Shown here: positions 40,251 to 50,198 of the stretch, piece by piece
Layout of the letters: every line of letters starts with the position of its first letter
Numbering within the stretch: position 1 is the stretch's first letter
Assembly: GCA_963845285.1 (NCBI GenBank)
Contig: CAWJRO010000009.1
Span: 1-64,000, forward strand
Origin: Methanobacterium_C sp963845285
GTDB lineage: Archaea > Methanobacteriota > Methanobacteria > Methanobacteriales > Methanobacteriaceae
Length of the DNA: 64,000 nt
Direction of reading: 5' to 3'
Notes under the pieces: model-generated
Database searches by the model: none
Told to the model about the DNA's origin: nothing
The model's input: the letters and a program-made list of their open reading frames with translations, nothing else
Made by a program: the position numbers and the translations under genes

Positions 40251-40583
40251 ATGTCTATTCACATAAGTTGGAAAACAAATAATGGTTATTTAAATGTTTT
40301 TGAAGGTATAAAACGTAAAACACTGGTTTAGGGAGAATAAAACTCTTTTAACTGAATTTATATTATCAAAAGGTAAGATACTGTTGCACATAAACATCTT
40401 GAGGAACAGACAGGTTACCTTGTATCTGGATGTATATTACTCACAATTGATGGGGAGGTACATGACATGAAACCCGGTGATAGCTGGTCTATTCCTGGAG
40501 ATGTTGAGCATGGAACAGAAATAAAAGAAGATTCTGTTGCAATTGAAGTTTTCTCTCCAGTTAGGGAGGATTACATTATTTAA
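40251..40583 (+). pseudogene. Broken cupin-domain protein
   Basis: ATG 40251 (behind GGAGTG) opens MSIHISWKTNNGYLNVFEGI and meets a stop near 40329. Another frame reads NKTLLTEFILSKGK, and the frame from about 40385 reads TVAHKHLEEQTGYLVSGCIL, then HDMKPGDSWSIPGDVEHGTE and VFSPVREDYII. The H-x-H and P-G-D...H positions are those of a single-domain cupin of about 110 residues. Two frame changes are needed to join the pieces. Substrate unknown. Confidence 0.7.
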
Positions 40584-40634
40584 GTGTAAGTGTTCTGAAC
40601 TAAAAATTGAAAAAAATACTAAATTTAAGTATTT

Positions 40635-41561
40635 TTAAGCAAGTTCAATTGTACTTGGAGGTTTGTCACTTATTGAGAGTGCAACATGGGTTACTTCAGA
40701 TATTTCAGCAGTTATACGTTGTGATATGGTTTTAATCATGTTCCAAGGGAGTTCAGGCACATCTGCTGTCATTGCATCCAGTGATTCAACCATTCTCACC
40801 ACAACCAGGTATCCAAAGTCTCTTATGTCTCCTTTCACTCCAGTTACCTTGGTATCAGTCAATACTGCAAAGTACTGCCAGAGAGTTTCATCAAGACCTT
40901 CTTTTTTGACTTCTTCTTCGACAATTGCGTTGGCTTTCCTGCAGATATCTATTTTTTCAGGAGTTATATCTCCGACAATACGAACAGCAAGCCCGGGACC
41001 TGGATAAGGTTGTCTTTGAGTTATATCATCCGGAATACCGAGTTCTTTTCCTATTATCCTCACTTCGTCTTTGTAGAGTTCCCTTATTGGTTCCACAATA
41101 TTAAGAACAAGGCCGTGTGGTAATGCAAGGTTATGATGGGATTTAATGTTTCCCTGGCTTTCTATCCAGTCTGGAGCTATAGTGCCTTGAACTAAAAATT
41201 CTGCCCCATTTTTTTCTGCAATTCTTTCAAAAACATTTATAAATACTTTGCCAATAATCTTCCTCTTTTTTTCAGGGTCCACAACACCCTCAAGTTCACC
41301 TAAAAATTCGTCTTTTGCGTCTACACATATGAAATTAAGCTTATCTTTAAATGTATCTTCAACGTATTGTGATTCTCCTTCACGTAAAAGTCCATGATCC
41401 ACAAATACGGCTACAAGATTATCTTCAATGGCTCTGTGGGTTAATACGGATGCTACAGAGCTATCAACCCCTCCTGATAAGGCTATTATGGCTTTTTTAT
41501 CACCTATTTCATTTTTCATATTTTTTATAGATTCATTTATAAAATCAGATGGATCGAACAT
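40635..41561 (-). CDS. guaAB: GMP synthase subunit B (ATP-pyrophosphatase)
   Basis: 308 residues; adenylates XMP and aminates it to GMP using ammonia from the separate glutaminase subunit. PP-loop KAIIALSGGVDSSVASVL, VDHGLLREGE, GTIAPDWIES, RQPYPGPGLAVRIVGD and a C-terminal ISDKPPSTIE dimerisation part. AAGGTGA precedes ATG 41561. The glutaminase subunit gene lies 12.4 kb away on the same strand (53978-54544), with a plus-strand island in between. I recall the two as neighbours in related methanogens. Confidence 0.95.
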   Translation of the reverse strand: MFDPSDFINESIKNMKNEIGDKKAIIALSGGVDSSVASVLTHRAIEDNLVAVFVDHGLLREGESQYVEDTFKDKLNFICVDAKDEFLGELEGVVDPEKKRKIIGKVFINVFERIAEKNGAEFLVQGTIAPDWIESQGNIKSHHNLALPHGLVLNIVEPIRELYKDEVRIIGKELGIPDDITQRQPYPGPGLAVRIVGDITPEKIDICRKANAIVEEEVKKEGLDETLWQYFAVLTDTKVTGVKGDIRDFGYLVVVRMVESLDAMTADVPELPWNMIKTISQRITAEISEVTHVALSISDKPPSTIELA

Positions 41562-41883
41562 GTTTTCACCTTAAAAATATAATAAAGTTATTTTTATAAC
41601 AAATTATAAACCTATGGGTTTACCTGTCATTCAGTTTGATTAAAAAATTTGAATACAGGATTTAATGTAAAACATTTAAATTCTAGGAGATTTAATTTCT
41701 TATTATCTAACGTGATAATCTGGTCTTTATCCATTTGTTTAAATGGGGATTATATTTCTAATCTTTTAAAACCAGACACAACTAAAAATCGTTGTATTTA
41801 ATATATCCGTTTTTTGATTAAAATCTTTATGGATTCCAATTTTTTAAATATTTTTATAAGTAACTAATTAAAAGTGTATTATA
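41562..41883. promoter_or_regulatory. Divergent promoter region and left edge of the glycosylation island
   Basis: On the plus strand TTTATA (41853-41858) lies about 30 bases before ATG 41884, so the DUF2142 transcript is probably leaderless. On the minus strand TTATAAAAATA-type sequence near 41590-41605 serves guaAB. The rest is AT-rich; no att-like repeat matching the right edge (about 53810-53977) was seen by eye. Confidence 0.45.
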
Positions 41884-43284
41884 ATGATAAATAGGTTGAA
41901 AGACGTTAAACCACAGACTGCATTTCTTATTATAGGACTGGTTTATGGTCTGTGTTTTTTAATGGTAACACCACCATTTCAGGTGCCTGATGAACCTGCT
42001 CATTTTTATAAGGTCTTTTACTTGAGTGACGGTCATGTAATACCCGAAAAAACAGATATTGCAAATGGCTTTTATTTACCTCAAAGTGTGGTTAGCCTGA
42101 CAAATTCGTTTCATGATCTAAATTCAAATCCCGGTAATAACAAGCAAAAAAAAGGATTGATCAACACTTTTTTGACTGTGCATCTTAAAAATGATAATAA
42201 AGTGGCAGTTAACATTTCAAATATTGCAATCTACCCTCCAGCTCCCTATTTAGCATCATCTGTTGTTGTTAATGTAGGTAAACTATTAGATCTATCACCA
42301 CTGTTTTTAATGTATATTTGTAGATTGATAAACCTGTTAATTTGGGTTTTACTTATTTATCTGGCGATCAAAATAACACCGATACATAAATGGGTCTTTC
42401 TATTACTGTCTTTAATGCCGATGACACTTTATCAGGCAGCTTCTATTTCTGCAGATAGTTTAACCATAGCTTTATCCTTTTTAATCATAGCTCTGTTCTT
42501 GAAATTTTCATTTGATGAAAATAAAAAGATAATAGACCTAAAGGATAACATAATCATCTTTGCATTGATCCTGATACTTGCATTATCAAAATCTGGTTAC
42601 TTCGTTCTTTTGCTGCTATTTCTAATGATCCCGGAAAGCAAGTTTAAAAGTAAGAAAACAAAGAATTTAATTTTTATTTCCATTTTTTTAATTTTAATGG
42701 TAATTTTAGGGCTTTGGGGTATTCTGTTTAATAATTTATACTCCTCATCAATGAACCCTGCTGTAATACCTTCTAATCAGATTTCATTTATTTTATCCCA
42801 TCCTTTACAGTTTATCCATGTACTGGGGAACACGATACTAATGAACTATAAGGTTTACATGGTCTCTTTTGTGGGTACATTTGGTTGGTTTACTGTCCTT
42901 TTATCTAATTGGATGGTTTACCCATATTTAGTAGTGTTGGTTCTAATTTCTATAATGGACAAAATAAATATAAAAATCAATTTAAAACAGAAATTTATCT
43001 CTTTAATACCTTTAATTATAATTTGTACTTCCATATTTATTTTTGAGTACATTACATGGACTCCTGTTGGTCAAAGTTTTGTAGATGGAATCCAGGGTAG
43101 ATATTTTATCCCAGTTGCACCACTGTTCTTTTTACTTTTTTACAACACAGTGTCAAAATTCAGAGTATCCAATTGTGTATTCAATTTTAAAATTGGAAAG
43201 AAAATTAATTGGTTAATAATCATTTTTATAATCATTTTTTTATCATTAACGATTTTTAAACTTTTATTTATTTATTACATTTAA
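41884..43284 (+). CDS. DUF2142 polytopic membrane protein, copy 1
   Basis: 466 residues with about 10-12 hydrophobic segments. The family signature PPFQVPDEPAHFYKVFYLSDG follows the first helix, and YPPAPYLASS and PVGQSFVDGIQGRYFIPVAP match the family's conserved loop and C-terminal site. DUF2142 proteins are GT-C-like membrane proteins found in cell-surface polysaccharide loci; their sugar donor is unknown. Two close paralogues follow downstream, with an IS remnant and a glycosyltransferase gene between. The TATA box sits at leaderless distance from ATG. Confidence 0.85.
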   Translation: MINRLKDVKPQTAFLIIGLVYGLCFLMVTPPFQVPDEPAHFYKVFYLSDGHVIPEKTDIANGFYLPQSVVSLTNSFHDLNSNPGNNKQKKGLINTFLTVHLKNDNKVAVNISNIAIYPPAPYLASSVVVNVGKLLDLSPLFLMYICRLINLLIWVLLIYLAIKITPIHKWVFLLLSLMPMTLYQAASISADSLTIALSFLIIALFLKFSFDENKKIIDLKDNIIIFALILILALSKSGYFVLLLLFLMIPESKFKSKKTKNLIFISIFLILMVILGLWGILFNNLYSSSMNPAVIPSNQISFILSHPLQFIHVLGNTILMNYKVYMVSFVGTFGWFTVLLSNWMVYPYLVVLVLISIMDKINIKINLKQKFISLIPLIIICTSIFIFEYITWTPVGQSFVDGIQGRYFIPVAPLFFLLFYNTVSKFRVSNCVFNFKIGKKINWLIIIFIIIFLSLTIFKLLFIYYI

Positions 43285-43494
43285 TTTAAGAGCAAACTAA
43301 ATTTATGAATTTAATTTTGGAAATCAAACTTTGAAAAAGACACTGTCAAACAAAATAGAGAATAGCTTTCAAAAAACCTTTCCTAAAAGTGTTAAGAGGT
43401 TAATGAAGATTAAAACAGGTGCAATGTCATGAATAAACATTAGAAAAGAAATTCAAAACCAGAAAAAACTTTTTAACACCCAACCCCCAAGTTT

Positions 43495-43971
43495 TTGACA
43501 GTGCCACAACATAAGATACAAGAAAAAACAAATCGAATAAAGTATATACATAAAACAAAGAGAAAGAATGAAACAGTTAAAGAAATAAAGTTATTAAAAA
43601 TAGAATTGCGAGAATTAAAGAGTGAACAGAGGGAATGGGAAAAAATCATAGAAAGAATATCTAAGATATTCAAAGCAGACACAGCTAAAAAAGCTAGAAC
43701 AAGATTTAACATACTATTTAACAATATAAAACATTTACCGCCCATAATAGGAAAATTTCTCAACAAATTAAAGAAAAAACTTGAAAAAGCAATTAACCAT
43801 ATAACTTTTGATGATATTCCTTCAACTAACAATAAGTTAGAACGTTATTTTGGCATTACATTGCCTAAATTCTTAAAAAGAAGGTTTGGAACGGATAAAG
43901 GATTGGAAATACATTTGAATCTTACTCAATATCGATGGATCCAAAGAAACAAAAAAACAGTAACATTTTAG
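43495..43971 (+). pseudogene. C-terminal fragment of a DDE transposase, type 1
   Basis: A 158-codon frame beginning inside the right terminal repeat of the preceding element. Its first half is helical and charged (ETVKEIKLLKIELRELKSEQ). The end reads IPSTNNKLERYFGITLPKFLKRRFGTDKGLEIHLNLTQY, the usual C-terminal end of DDE transposases, where T-N-N-x-x-E carries the catalytic Glu. The N-terminal catalytic Asp residues are absent, so it is a truncated transposase. IS family not determined. Confidence 0.6.
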
Positions 43972-44016
43972 ACAGAAGCTTATTCAAAGGTTATTCAATC
44001 AATTATCTGTGATTCT

Positions 44017-44229
44017 TTGGTGCCTTACTTTAAAACCTTCTTTGCATTCTTAGAAGATGGAAATATTGAACGAACCTCAAACAGAATAGAGAATAGCTTT
44101 CAAAAAACCTTTCCTAAAAGTGTTAAGAGGTTAATGAAGATTAAAACAGGTGCAATGTCACGAATAAACATTAGAAAAGAAATTCAAAACCAGAAAAAAC
44201 TTTTTAACACCCAACCCCCAAGTTTTTGA
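44017..44229 (+). pseudogene. C-terminal fragment of a second, diverged transposase
   Basis: 70 codons ending at the right terminal repeat. IERTSNRIENSFQKTFPKSVKRLMKIKTGAMSRI aligns with TNNKLERYFGITLPKFLKRRF of the preceding fragment, so the two come from related but different elements. The last 45 residues are duplicated at 43350-43497, where the frame has an extra stop (ATGTCATGA in place of ATGTCACGA). Confidence 0.6.
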
Positions 44230-44279
44230 CAGTGCCTTGAAAACAAAGGTTTTTATAATGAAATATATGAACTTACAGT

Positions 44280-45941
44280 ATGCATATTGATGGCACTATT
44301 TTGAAGGCGAGTCTTTTAAAAAAGACTAACATGATTTTTATTTCATTTTTGGCCCTATTTTTGATATTAGGTGTCTATTTACTAAATTTTTACCAGTATG
44401 ATCTAATCAATAAGGATATAATCAGCATGATATCAGTTGCCAGGTTATATTATGCTGGTGATTTGGCAAGCGCTGTAAATGGGTACTGGGGGCCCCTTTT
44501 CTCGTGGCTTTTGGTTCCATTTGTCATGTTTAATTCATCTCCCACATCTGTTTTATACTCAACCAAAATATTATCATTAATATTCGGATTTTTCACCATC
44601 ATAGGTATAAGATTTTTATCCTGCAGATTTGAGATGGATGAAAAAATTAGAATATCCATTTTATTTGCAATGGTTTTCGTGATCTTACATTTTGCCTTGA
44701 ATTATAGTCCTGTAGACCTGCTACTGGCATGTTTGTTGGTTTATTATCTTTACTTCATATTCAGTCCAGAATATTATAATAAATGGTACAATGGAATCTT
44801 ATGTGGAATTTTATGCGGGCTAGCCTATTTAACCAAAAGCTACATATTTCCCTTTTTTATAGCTCATTTCATATTATTTAATTTGTTTCATTACCTGAAA
44901 GAATTTCAGCATAAAAGGGCAGTTTTGAAGAATCTTCTTTTGGGTTTGACTGTTTTTTTCATTATAAGTGGTGCTTGGAGTTTAGTGATCAGTGAAAAAT
45001 ATGGAGAAGTAACCTTTGGAACATCTGGAATATATAACCACAATGTTGAAGGGCCAGAATCAGTGGGGCACCCTACAGAGTACGTCAATGAGGGTTTCAT
45101 CAAACCACCATATGAAAATGTAACCAGTGCATGGGAAGACCCAACTTATTTTAATGTAAAATCATGGAGCCCATTTGAATCCATGAGTTATTTTAATTAC
45201 CAAATAGATAAGATTAGATATAATACATCCATTTTGACAGGGATATACCAGTCATTCTCCTATTTTGCTCTTATAATAATTCTTATTTGTGTACTTCTGT
45301 GTATAAGGCCAATTAGAAATCTTATTTCAACGCAGATACCAATCGAAGCTGTTCTCTATCCTGTGGCAACGGTTTTAATCTATTCTGTAGGTTACCTTTC
45401 AATAGTGTTGGAACCCCGATATCTGTGGATTGTTTATATACTCTTGATGTTGATGGGGGGTTATCTTCTTAATCTACTCTTTAAACATAAACTTTTCACT
45501 AAAAAATTCAACAAGATAATAGAAACAGTATTAACAATTGTTTTGGTTGGTTCTTTCCTTTTAATGCCCATATCTGGGCTAATTAGTTTTCATTATATTG
45601 GTGTAGATGGGGGATATGTTGGAAAAGACTCTTATGATCTGGGAAATGCTATAGAGAATATATATCCCGTACACGGGCACATAGCTTCAAACGGTAATGC
45701 AGAAGATACCACATACAGAAGAGCTCTGCATTTATCATACTTCATTGGTACAAATTACTATGGCTTTTCCAAGCCGAATGAAACTGATAGTGATCTTGAG
45801 GCGGATTTTAAGAAATATGATATAGATTATTACTTTGTTTGGGGTAAATCCAGTAATGAATCGCTTTTATTAAAATATAAAGAATTAATTGGTGGAAAAA
45901 TAGGTGATTTGAGGATATACGCCGTGAAAGAAAGTTCATAA
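44280..45941 (+). CDS. GT-C membrane glycosyltransferase (ArnT/PMT-like), copy 1
   Basis: 553 residues with about 11-12 membrane segments. The first extracytoplasmic loop reads YQYDLINKDIISMISVARLY, where D or E near the start is the usual catalytic residue of GT39/GT-C enzymes. YWGPLFSWLLVPFVMF follows, and GLAYLTKSYIFPFF and VLEPRYLWIVYILLMLMGGY are shared with copy 2 (52211-53809). The last 110 residues form a soluble domain (HGHIASNGNAEDTTYRR ... DIDYYFVWGK). It probably transfers a sugar from a polyprenyl-phosphate carrier to a surface acceptor. The IS remnant ends 14 bases before its TATA box, and the transcript is likely leaderless. Confidence 0.8.
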   Translation: MHIDGTILKASLLKKTNMIFISFLALFLILGVYLLNFYQYDLINKDIISMISVARLYYAGDLASAVNGYWGPLFSWLLVPFVMFNSSPTSVLYSTKILSLIFGFFTIIGIRFLSCRFEMDEKIRISILFAMVFVILHFALNYSPVDLLLACLLVYYLYFIFSPEYYNKWYNGILCGILCGLAYLTKSYIFPFFIAHFILFNLFHYLKEFQHKRAVLKNLLLGLTVFFIISGAWSLVISEKYGEVTFGTSGIYNHNVEGPESVGHPTEYVNEGFIKPPYENVTSAWEDPTYFNVKSWSPFESMSYFNYQIDKIRYNTSILTGIYQSFSYFALIIILICVLLCIRPIRNLISTQIPIEAVLYPVATVLIYSVGYLSIVLEPRYLWIVYILLMLMGGYLLNLLFKHKLFTKKFNKIIETVLTIVLVGSFLLMPISGLISFHYIGVDGGYVGKDSYDLGNAIENIYPVHGHIASNGNAEDTTYRRALHLSYFIGTNYYGFSKPNETDSDLEADFKKYDIDYYFVWGKSSNESLLLKYKELIGGKIGDLRIYAVKESS

Positions 45942-46060
45942 ACTATTTTTTTTCTAATCATTACTCTTTAAGAATTAACGAATCTAGTAAAATTCAATAC
46001 CTTAAGAAAAGCTTTTTTGTGAAGATAGATTTATAAATACGGAATTCAAACTTTAAACTG

Positions 46061-47437
46061 ATGATTAATAGATTAAGGAACATTAAACCAGAAAAAGCTT
46101 TCATTATTATAGGAATAATTTATGGATTTGCTTTTCTGTTGGTGACTCCCCCTTTCCAAGTAGGGGATGAATCTATGCATTTTTACAGGGCTGCAGATGT
46201 GTCTGAGGGTCACATCATACCTGAAAAGGTAGGTGACAAATCTGAAGTCGTTATTACATCCAGTATAGAATCTATTGTGTGGAAGTTCCCTAGAGACCTC
46301 ACCAATTATCCAAATAATAAGCTAAACCTAGATTATATGCTCCCTTTGTTGCATTTGCCTTTAAATAATAATGTTAAAAGTTCTGTGGACCTTTCAACTA
46401 TTGCAATAGTGACATATCCTCCAGCTCCCTATTTAGCTTCGGCTATTGGTATTGACTTGGGAAAATTATTTAATCTTTCTCCTTTGTTTTTGATGTACCT
46501 TGGAAGGCTTGCAAATCTCATTTTGTGGCTTTTATTAATTTATGTAGCAATTAGAGTAACGCCTGTTCATAAATGGGTGTTTTTACTGCTGTCTTTGATG
46601 CCTATGACAATTTTTCAAGGGGTTTCGCTTTCTGCAGATAGTTTTACCATAGCGGTATCGTTTTTGGTTGTTGCCATATTTCTAAAATTTGCCTTGGATG
46701 ATGTTAAAAAAGTGGTTACTAAAAAGGATATTTTTATCTTATTTGTCTTAGTTTTGATGTTAACGTTGTCAAAACCGTTTTATTTCCTTTTAATATTTTT
46801 GTTTTTCGTTATTCCTTCTCATAAATTTGGGAATAGGAAAAAAATGTTTTTAACTTTTAGTTTAATATTCTTATCAATTGTTGTAATAGAAGCACTGTGG
46901 TACTTAGCTACATGTACTCTATATATTCCTGAGAACCCTCAAGCATCGATTCATAATCAAATTGCTTTTGTTTTGGCAAACCCTACTCTTTTTCCCCACA
47001 TACTACTGAATACTTTATGGGGTAATGCAGCCATTTATTCTTCTGAATTTGTGGGTATGTTAGGTTGGTCAATTTTTTTACCACAGTGGTTGGTGGGCGT
47101 ATATTTGGTAGTATTGGTTATAATCTCTTTATTGGATAAAAATAGAATAATAATCAGTTTAAAACAAAAATTAATCAGTGCAATGACTTTATTTACAATT
47201 TTTTTCATGATATTTGCTGTGGAATATATTGCATGGACTTCAGTTGGTCAAAATAATATAGAAGGTGTTCAGGGTAGATATTTCATTCCAATAGCACCCC
47301 TGTTTTTCTTACTGTTCTACAATAACAAAATTGGTTACGATACTAAAAAAGGTTTAAAGGTATTTGTAGTCTTTTTCATCGTGATTTCATTGTCAATTGC
47401 GCTTTTTGAGATTATAAAAAAGTTTTATCTTTTATAA
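46061..47437 (+). CDS. DUF2142 polytopic membrane protein, copy 2
   Basis: 458 residues. Same architecture as copy 1: NIKPEKAFIIIGIIYGFAFL, PPFQVGDESMHFYRAADVSEG, YPPAPYLASA, TPVHKWVFLLLSLMPMT and VGQNNIEGVQGRYFIPIAP. It has an acidic residue pair GDES where copy 1 has PDEP. TTTATAAA at 46030-46037 lies about 27 bases before ATG 46061, so the message is probably leaderless. Closest in sequence to copy 3. Confidence 0.85.
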   Translation: MINRLRNIKPEKAFIIIGIIYGFAFLLVTPPFQVGDESMHFYRAADVSEGHIIPEKVGDKSEVVITSSIESIVWKFPRDLTNYPNNKLNLDYMLPLLHLPLNNNVKSSVDLSTIAIVTYPPAPYLASAIGIDLGKLFNLSPLFLMYLGRLANLILWLLLIYVAIRVTPVHKWVFLLLSLMPMTIFQGVSLSADSFTIAVSFLVVAIFLKFALDDVKKVVTKKDIFILFVLVLMLTLSKPFYFLLIFLFFVIPSHKFGNRKKMFLTFSLIFLSIVVIEALWYLATCTLYIPENPQASIHNQIAFVLANPTLFPHILLNTLWGNAAIYSSEFVGMLGWSIFLPQWLVGVYLVVLVIISLLDKNRIIISLKQKLISAMTLFTIFFMIFAVEYIAWTSVGQNNIEGVQGRYFIPIAPLFFLLFYNNKIGYDTKKGLKVFVVFFIVISLSIALFEIIKKFYLL

Positions 47438-47576
47438 GGTGATATGAATAATGTAAATTGTTAGTTAAATGGGTTAAATATTATTTTTTAATAATAAATC
47501 AGTTTTTTTGTATTTTAGAGATCTCAAATCATTTTAGATAAACTTTATAACTAATAGGATCTAAATTTCTGGTTTA

Positions 47577-48947
47577 ATGATTCACAGATTAAGGAATATT
47601 AAACCGGAAAAAGTTTTTCTTATTATAGCACTGATTTATGGTCTAAGTTTTTTGATGATAAACCCTCCTTTTCAAGCTATTGATGAAAAAACACATTTTT
47701 TCAGGGCTTCAGATATCTCTGAGGGGCATATGATGCCGCAGAAGGTGGGCAGTGAATCATTGGTCACCATCACTGAGAGTATGGCAGTTGTAACTTCAAA
47801 ATTTGATCTCTCTAATTATCCTAATAATAAACTAAAAATAACTGATATTATTTTGGGTTTAGGGGTGCCTTTAAATGAGAATTCGAAGAGTTCTTCGAAT
47901 ATCGCAATTTTTGCAATAGTGGCTTATCCTCCTATTCCTTATTTAGCTTCAGCTTTTGGTATGGATTTAACTAAGTTATTTAATTTGCCTGTTTTGTTTT
48001 TGCTGTACATTGGTAGATTGATGAATTTGATTGTATGGCTTTTATTAATTTATGTGGCAATTAAGGTAACGCCTGTTCATAAATGGGTGTTTTTATTATT
48101 ATCTCTGATGCCAATGACGATTTATCAGGGAGCTTCACTTTCTGCGGACAGTTTTACCATAGCAATATCATTTCTGGTCATTGCTATCTTCTTAAAATTT
48201 GCCCTTGATACTAATAAAAAATTCATTACTAAGAAAGATATTTTTATTTTATTTGCCCTAGTTTTGATGTTAACATTGTCAAAACCGTTTTATTTCCTTT
48301 TAATCTTTTTATTTTTCCTTATTCCTTCGTATAAATTTGGAAATCGGAAAAAAATGTTTCTGACATTTGGTTTAATATTTTTATCAATTGCGGTGATTGA
48401 AGCCCTTTGGTACTTGGTTACCCATGGTCTTTACGTGCCTGAAAATTCTCATACTTCTATCCATGGTCAAATGTTGTTTATATTATCAAATCCTGCTGTT
48501 TTTCCTCATGTTTTGGGGCATACTCTGTGGAAGAATTCATATCTGTATCTTACAGAATCTGTTGGTCATTTGGGATGGTCAATATTTTTACCAGATTGGT
48601 TGGTGTTTTTGTATATCTTTGCACTGATTTCAGTTTCATTACTGGATAAAAATGAGATAATAATCAGCTTAAAACAAAAATTAGTTTTTGCAGGGACGTT
48701 ATTTGCAATTGTACTTATGATATTTGCTTTGGAATATATTGCATGGACTCCAGTTGGTAAAATTAGTGTAGGTGGTGTTCAAGGCAGATATTTTGTTCCA
48801 ATAACTCCTTTACTCTTCTTGTTGTTCTACAACAAAAAGATTGACTACGATGTTAAAAAAGGTTTAAATGTGTTAATAATCATTTTTATCCTATTTATCC
48901 TGTCATTTACATTCTTTAAAATTCTCAAAAAATTTTATCTTTTATAA
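47577..48947 (+). CDS. DUF2142 polytopic membrane protein, copy 3
   Basis: 456 residues, a close paralogue of copy 2 (shared ILTLSKPFYFLLIFLFF-type helices, KVTPVHKWVFLLLSLMPMT, GGVQGRYFVPITP). The signature loop reads NPPFQAIDEKTHFFRASDIS, so the acidic position is kept. CTTTATAAC at 47543-47551 is at near-leaderless distance from ATG 47577. Copies 2 and 3 probably arose by tandem duplication. Confidence 0.85.
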   Translation: MIHRLRNIKPEKVFLIIALIYGLSFLMINPPFQAIDEKTHFFRASDISEGHMMPQKVGSESLVTITESMAVVTSKFDLSNYPNNKLKITDIILGLGVPLNENSKSSSNIAIFAIVAYPPIPYLASAFGMDLTKLFNLPVLFLLYIGRLMNLIVWLLLIYVAIKVTPVHKWVFLLLSLMPMTIYQGASLSADSFTIAISFLVIAIFLKFALDTNKKFITKKDIFILFALVLMLTLSKPFYFLLIFLFFLIPSYKFGNRKKMFLTFGLIFLSIAVIEALWYLVTHGLYVPENSHTSIHGQMLFILSNPAVFPHVLGHTLWKNSYLYLTESVGHLGWSIFLPDWLVFLYIFALISVSLLDKNEIIISLKQKLVFAGTLFAIVLMIFALEYIAWTPVGKISVGGVQGRYFVPITPLLFLLFYNKKIDYDVKKGLNVLIIIFILFILSFTFFKILKKFYLL

Positions 48948-49381
48948 AGAGTTCTGAATGAGGTTTTTTAATCATTTTAGGGAATTTCACTCTAAAATGT
49001 TTTATAACAGTTTAATGTCAGTTATGAATTTTAAATATTTATTAAAATTAAAAATAGGAATTTTAATATTATTGAGAATAAATGGAAATCCTATTTTTAA
49101 TCTTACGTTTACTTCATAAAACAGGGTAATTCATTTATAACCAGTATTAATGTGAAAGTGGGAGAATTTGGGAAAAGACTTATTAAACATTTCAAGAAGA
49201 TTTCATATTGTCATAAAAGAAACATGAGAACATGTTTTTTGATAGTCTAAATTTTTAGTTTATGACTCTTCAATCTTCTCTTAATTAATATCTAACATTT
49301 AATTGAATATTATTTAACCCTGTATTATAATATGACAGATGAAGATGATAACGTAGAATGGAGAATACAATTATTTTTTTG
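48948..49381 (+). other. Gene-free stretch after DUF2142 copy 3
   Basis: About 430 AT-rich bases. No reading frame with recognisable motifs. The right end runs into the fragment of a fourth DUF2142 gene, so part of this may be its eroded promoter region. Confidence 0.4.
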
Positions 49382-49543
49382 ATGATCACTCAATTGAACG
49401 ACGTTGAACCAGAAAAAGCTTTTATTGTAATGGGCTATTTTTGGAATTATATTTTTCATTGTAACTCCAACTTTCAGGTTTTTGATGAATCTTATTTAAC
49501 AACAACAAAATCAAAATTAGTAATAATGAAAGATTCATTTTGA
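49382..49543 (+). pseudogene. N-terminal fragment of a fourth DUF2142 gene
   Basis: The frame reads MITQLNDVEPEKAFIVMGYF, then SNFQVFDESYLTTT, matching the first 45 residues of the neighbouring DUF2142 proteins (INRLRNIKPEKAFIIIG ... PPFQVGDES). It stops at 49543 and no further DUF2142 text follows before GtrA. From 49544 to 49732 only the GtrA promoter (CTTTATAC near 49687) is seen. Confidence 0.7.
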
Positions 49544-49732
49544 ATTGGATAATTTTAACCGCATGTGTAACCTTGTTGATAACTACATTTATAATTTAAA
49601 AAGGCATATATAATTTGATAGAGATTTATTGATGCTCTTTTTATCATAAATTTATTATAAATAAAAGGAAATGTAAAAATTAAAAACTTTATACTAATGA
49701 GATGTTAATACACCTTTAACCCGGATGATTAC

Positions 49733-50152
49733 ATGAAAGCTAAAATGCAAAAACTATTCAAAGATGATACAGAAAAAACACTGGTTCAATTATTCCGTTA
49801 TACATTTGTTGGAGGAGCATCATTTCTAGTTGATTTTGGATCCCTATTCATATTCACACAGTATTTTGGTGTTTATTACCTTATTTCAGCCGCAATAGCG
49901 TTTATTTTAGGATTAATAGCCAATTATATATTAAGTATAAGTTGGGTTTTCAATAATAGAACCCTTGGCAGTGTTAAATTAGAATTTGGTGTCTTTGCAT
50001 TAATTGGTGTTGTGGGTCTGGGTTTTAACGAAATATTGATATGGGTTTTTACAGAAAACTTCCACATTTACTACTTAATTTCAAAGATTATAGCAGCAAT
50101 TCTTATTCTTTTCTGGAACTTCTTCGCCAGAAAGTTCACTTTATTTAAATAA
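49733..50152 (+). CDS. GtrA-family membrane protein
   Basis: 139 residues with four membrane helices: QLFRYTFVGGASFLVDFGSL at the start is the family signature, followed by SAAIAFILGLIANYILSISW with the conserved NY-x(n)-W, then two more helices and FWNFFARKFTLFK at the end. GtrA proteins are thought to flip polyprenyl-phosphate-linked sugars or assist their transfer. It sits 46 bases before the flavoprotein gene and may share its transcript. Confidence 0.9.
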   Translation: MKAKMQKLFKDDTEKTLVQLFRYTFVGGASFLVDFGSLFIFTQYFGVYYLISAAIAFILGLIANYILSISWVFNNRTLGSVKLEFGVFALIGVVGLGFNEILIWVFTENFHIYYLISKIIAAILILFWNFFARKFTLFK

Positions 50153-50198
50153 TGATAAAAATTGAAGAAAAAATGATTTTAAAGTAGGAGCATTAAAT

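Larger units (their letters stand above)
43339..44236 (+). mobile_element. Composite IS remnant with 158-bp direct repeats
   Basis: The left end GACACTGTCAAA (43339-43350) and right ends TTTTTGACAGTGCC (43492-43505 and 44223-44236) are inverted copies of one terminal sequence. Positions 43348-43505 and 44079-44236 are direct repeats differing at about two bases. The first copy joins the left end directly to the transposase 3' end at the microhomology TCAAAC, i.e. an internal-deletion derivative. The whole block is flanked by TTGAAAA on both sides (43331-43337 and 44237-44243), consistent with a target duplication. It lies 14 bp upstream of the TATA box of the next gene. Confidence 0.7.
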
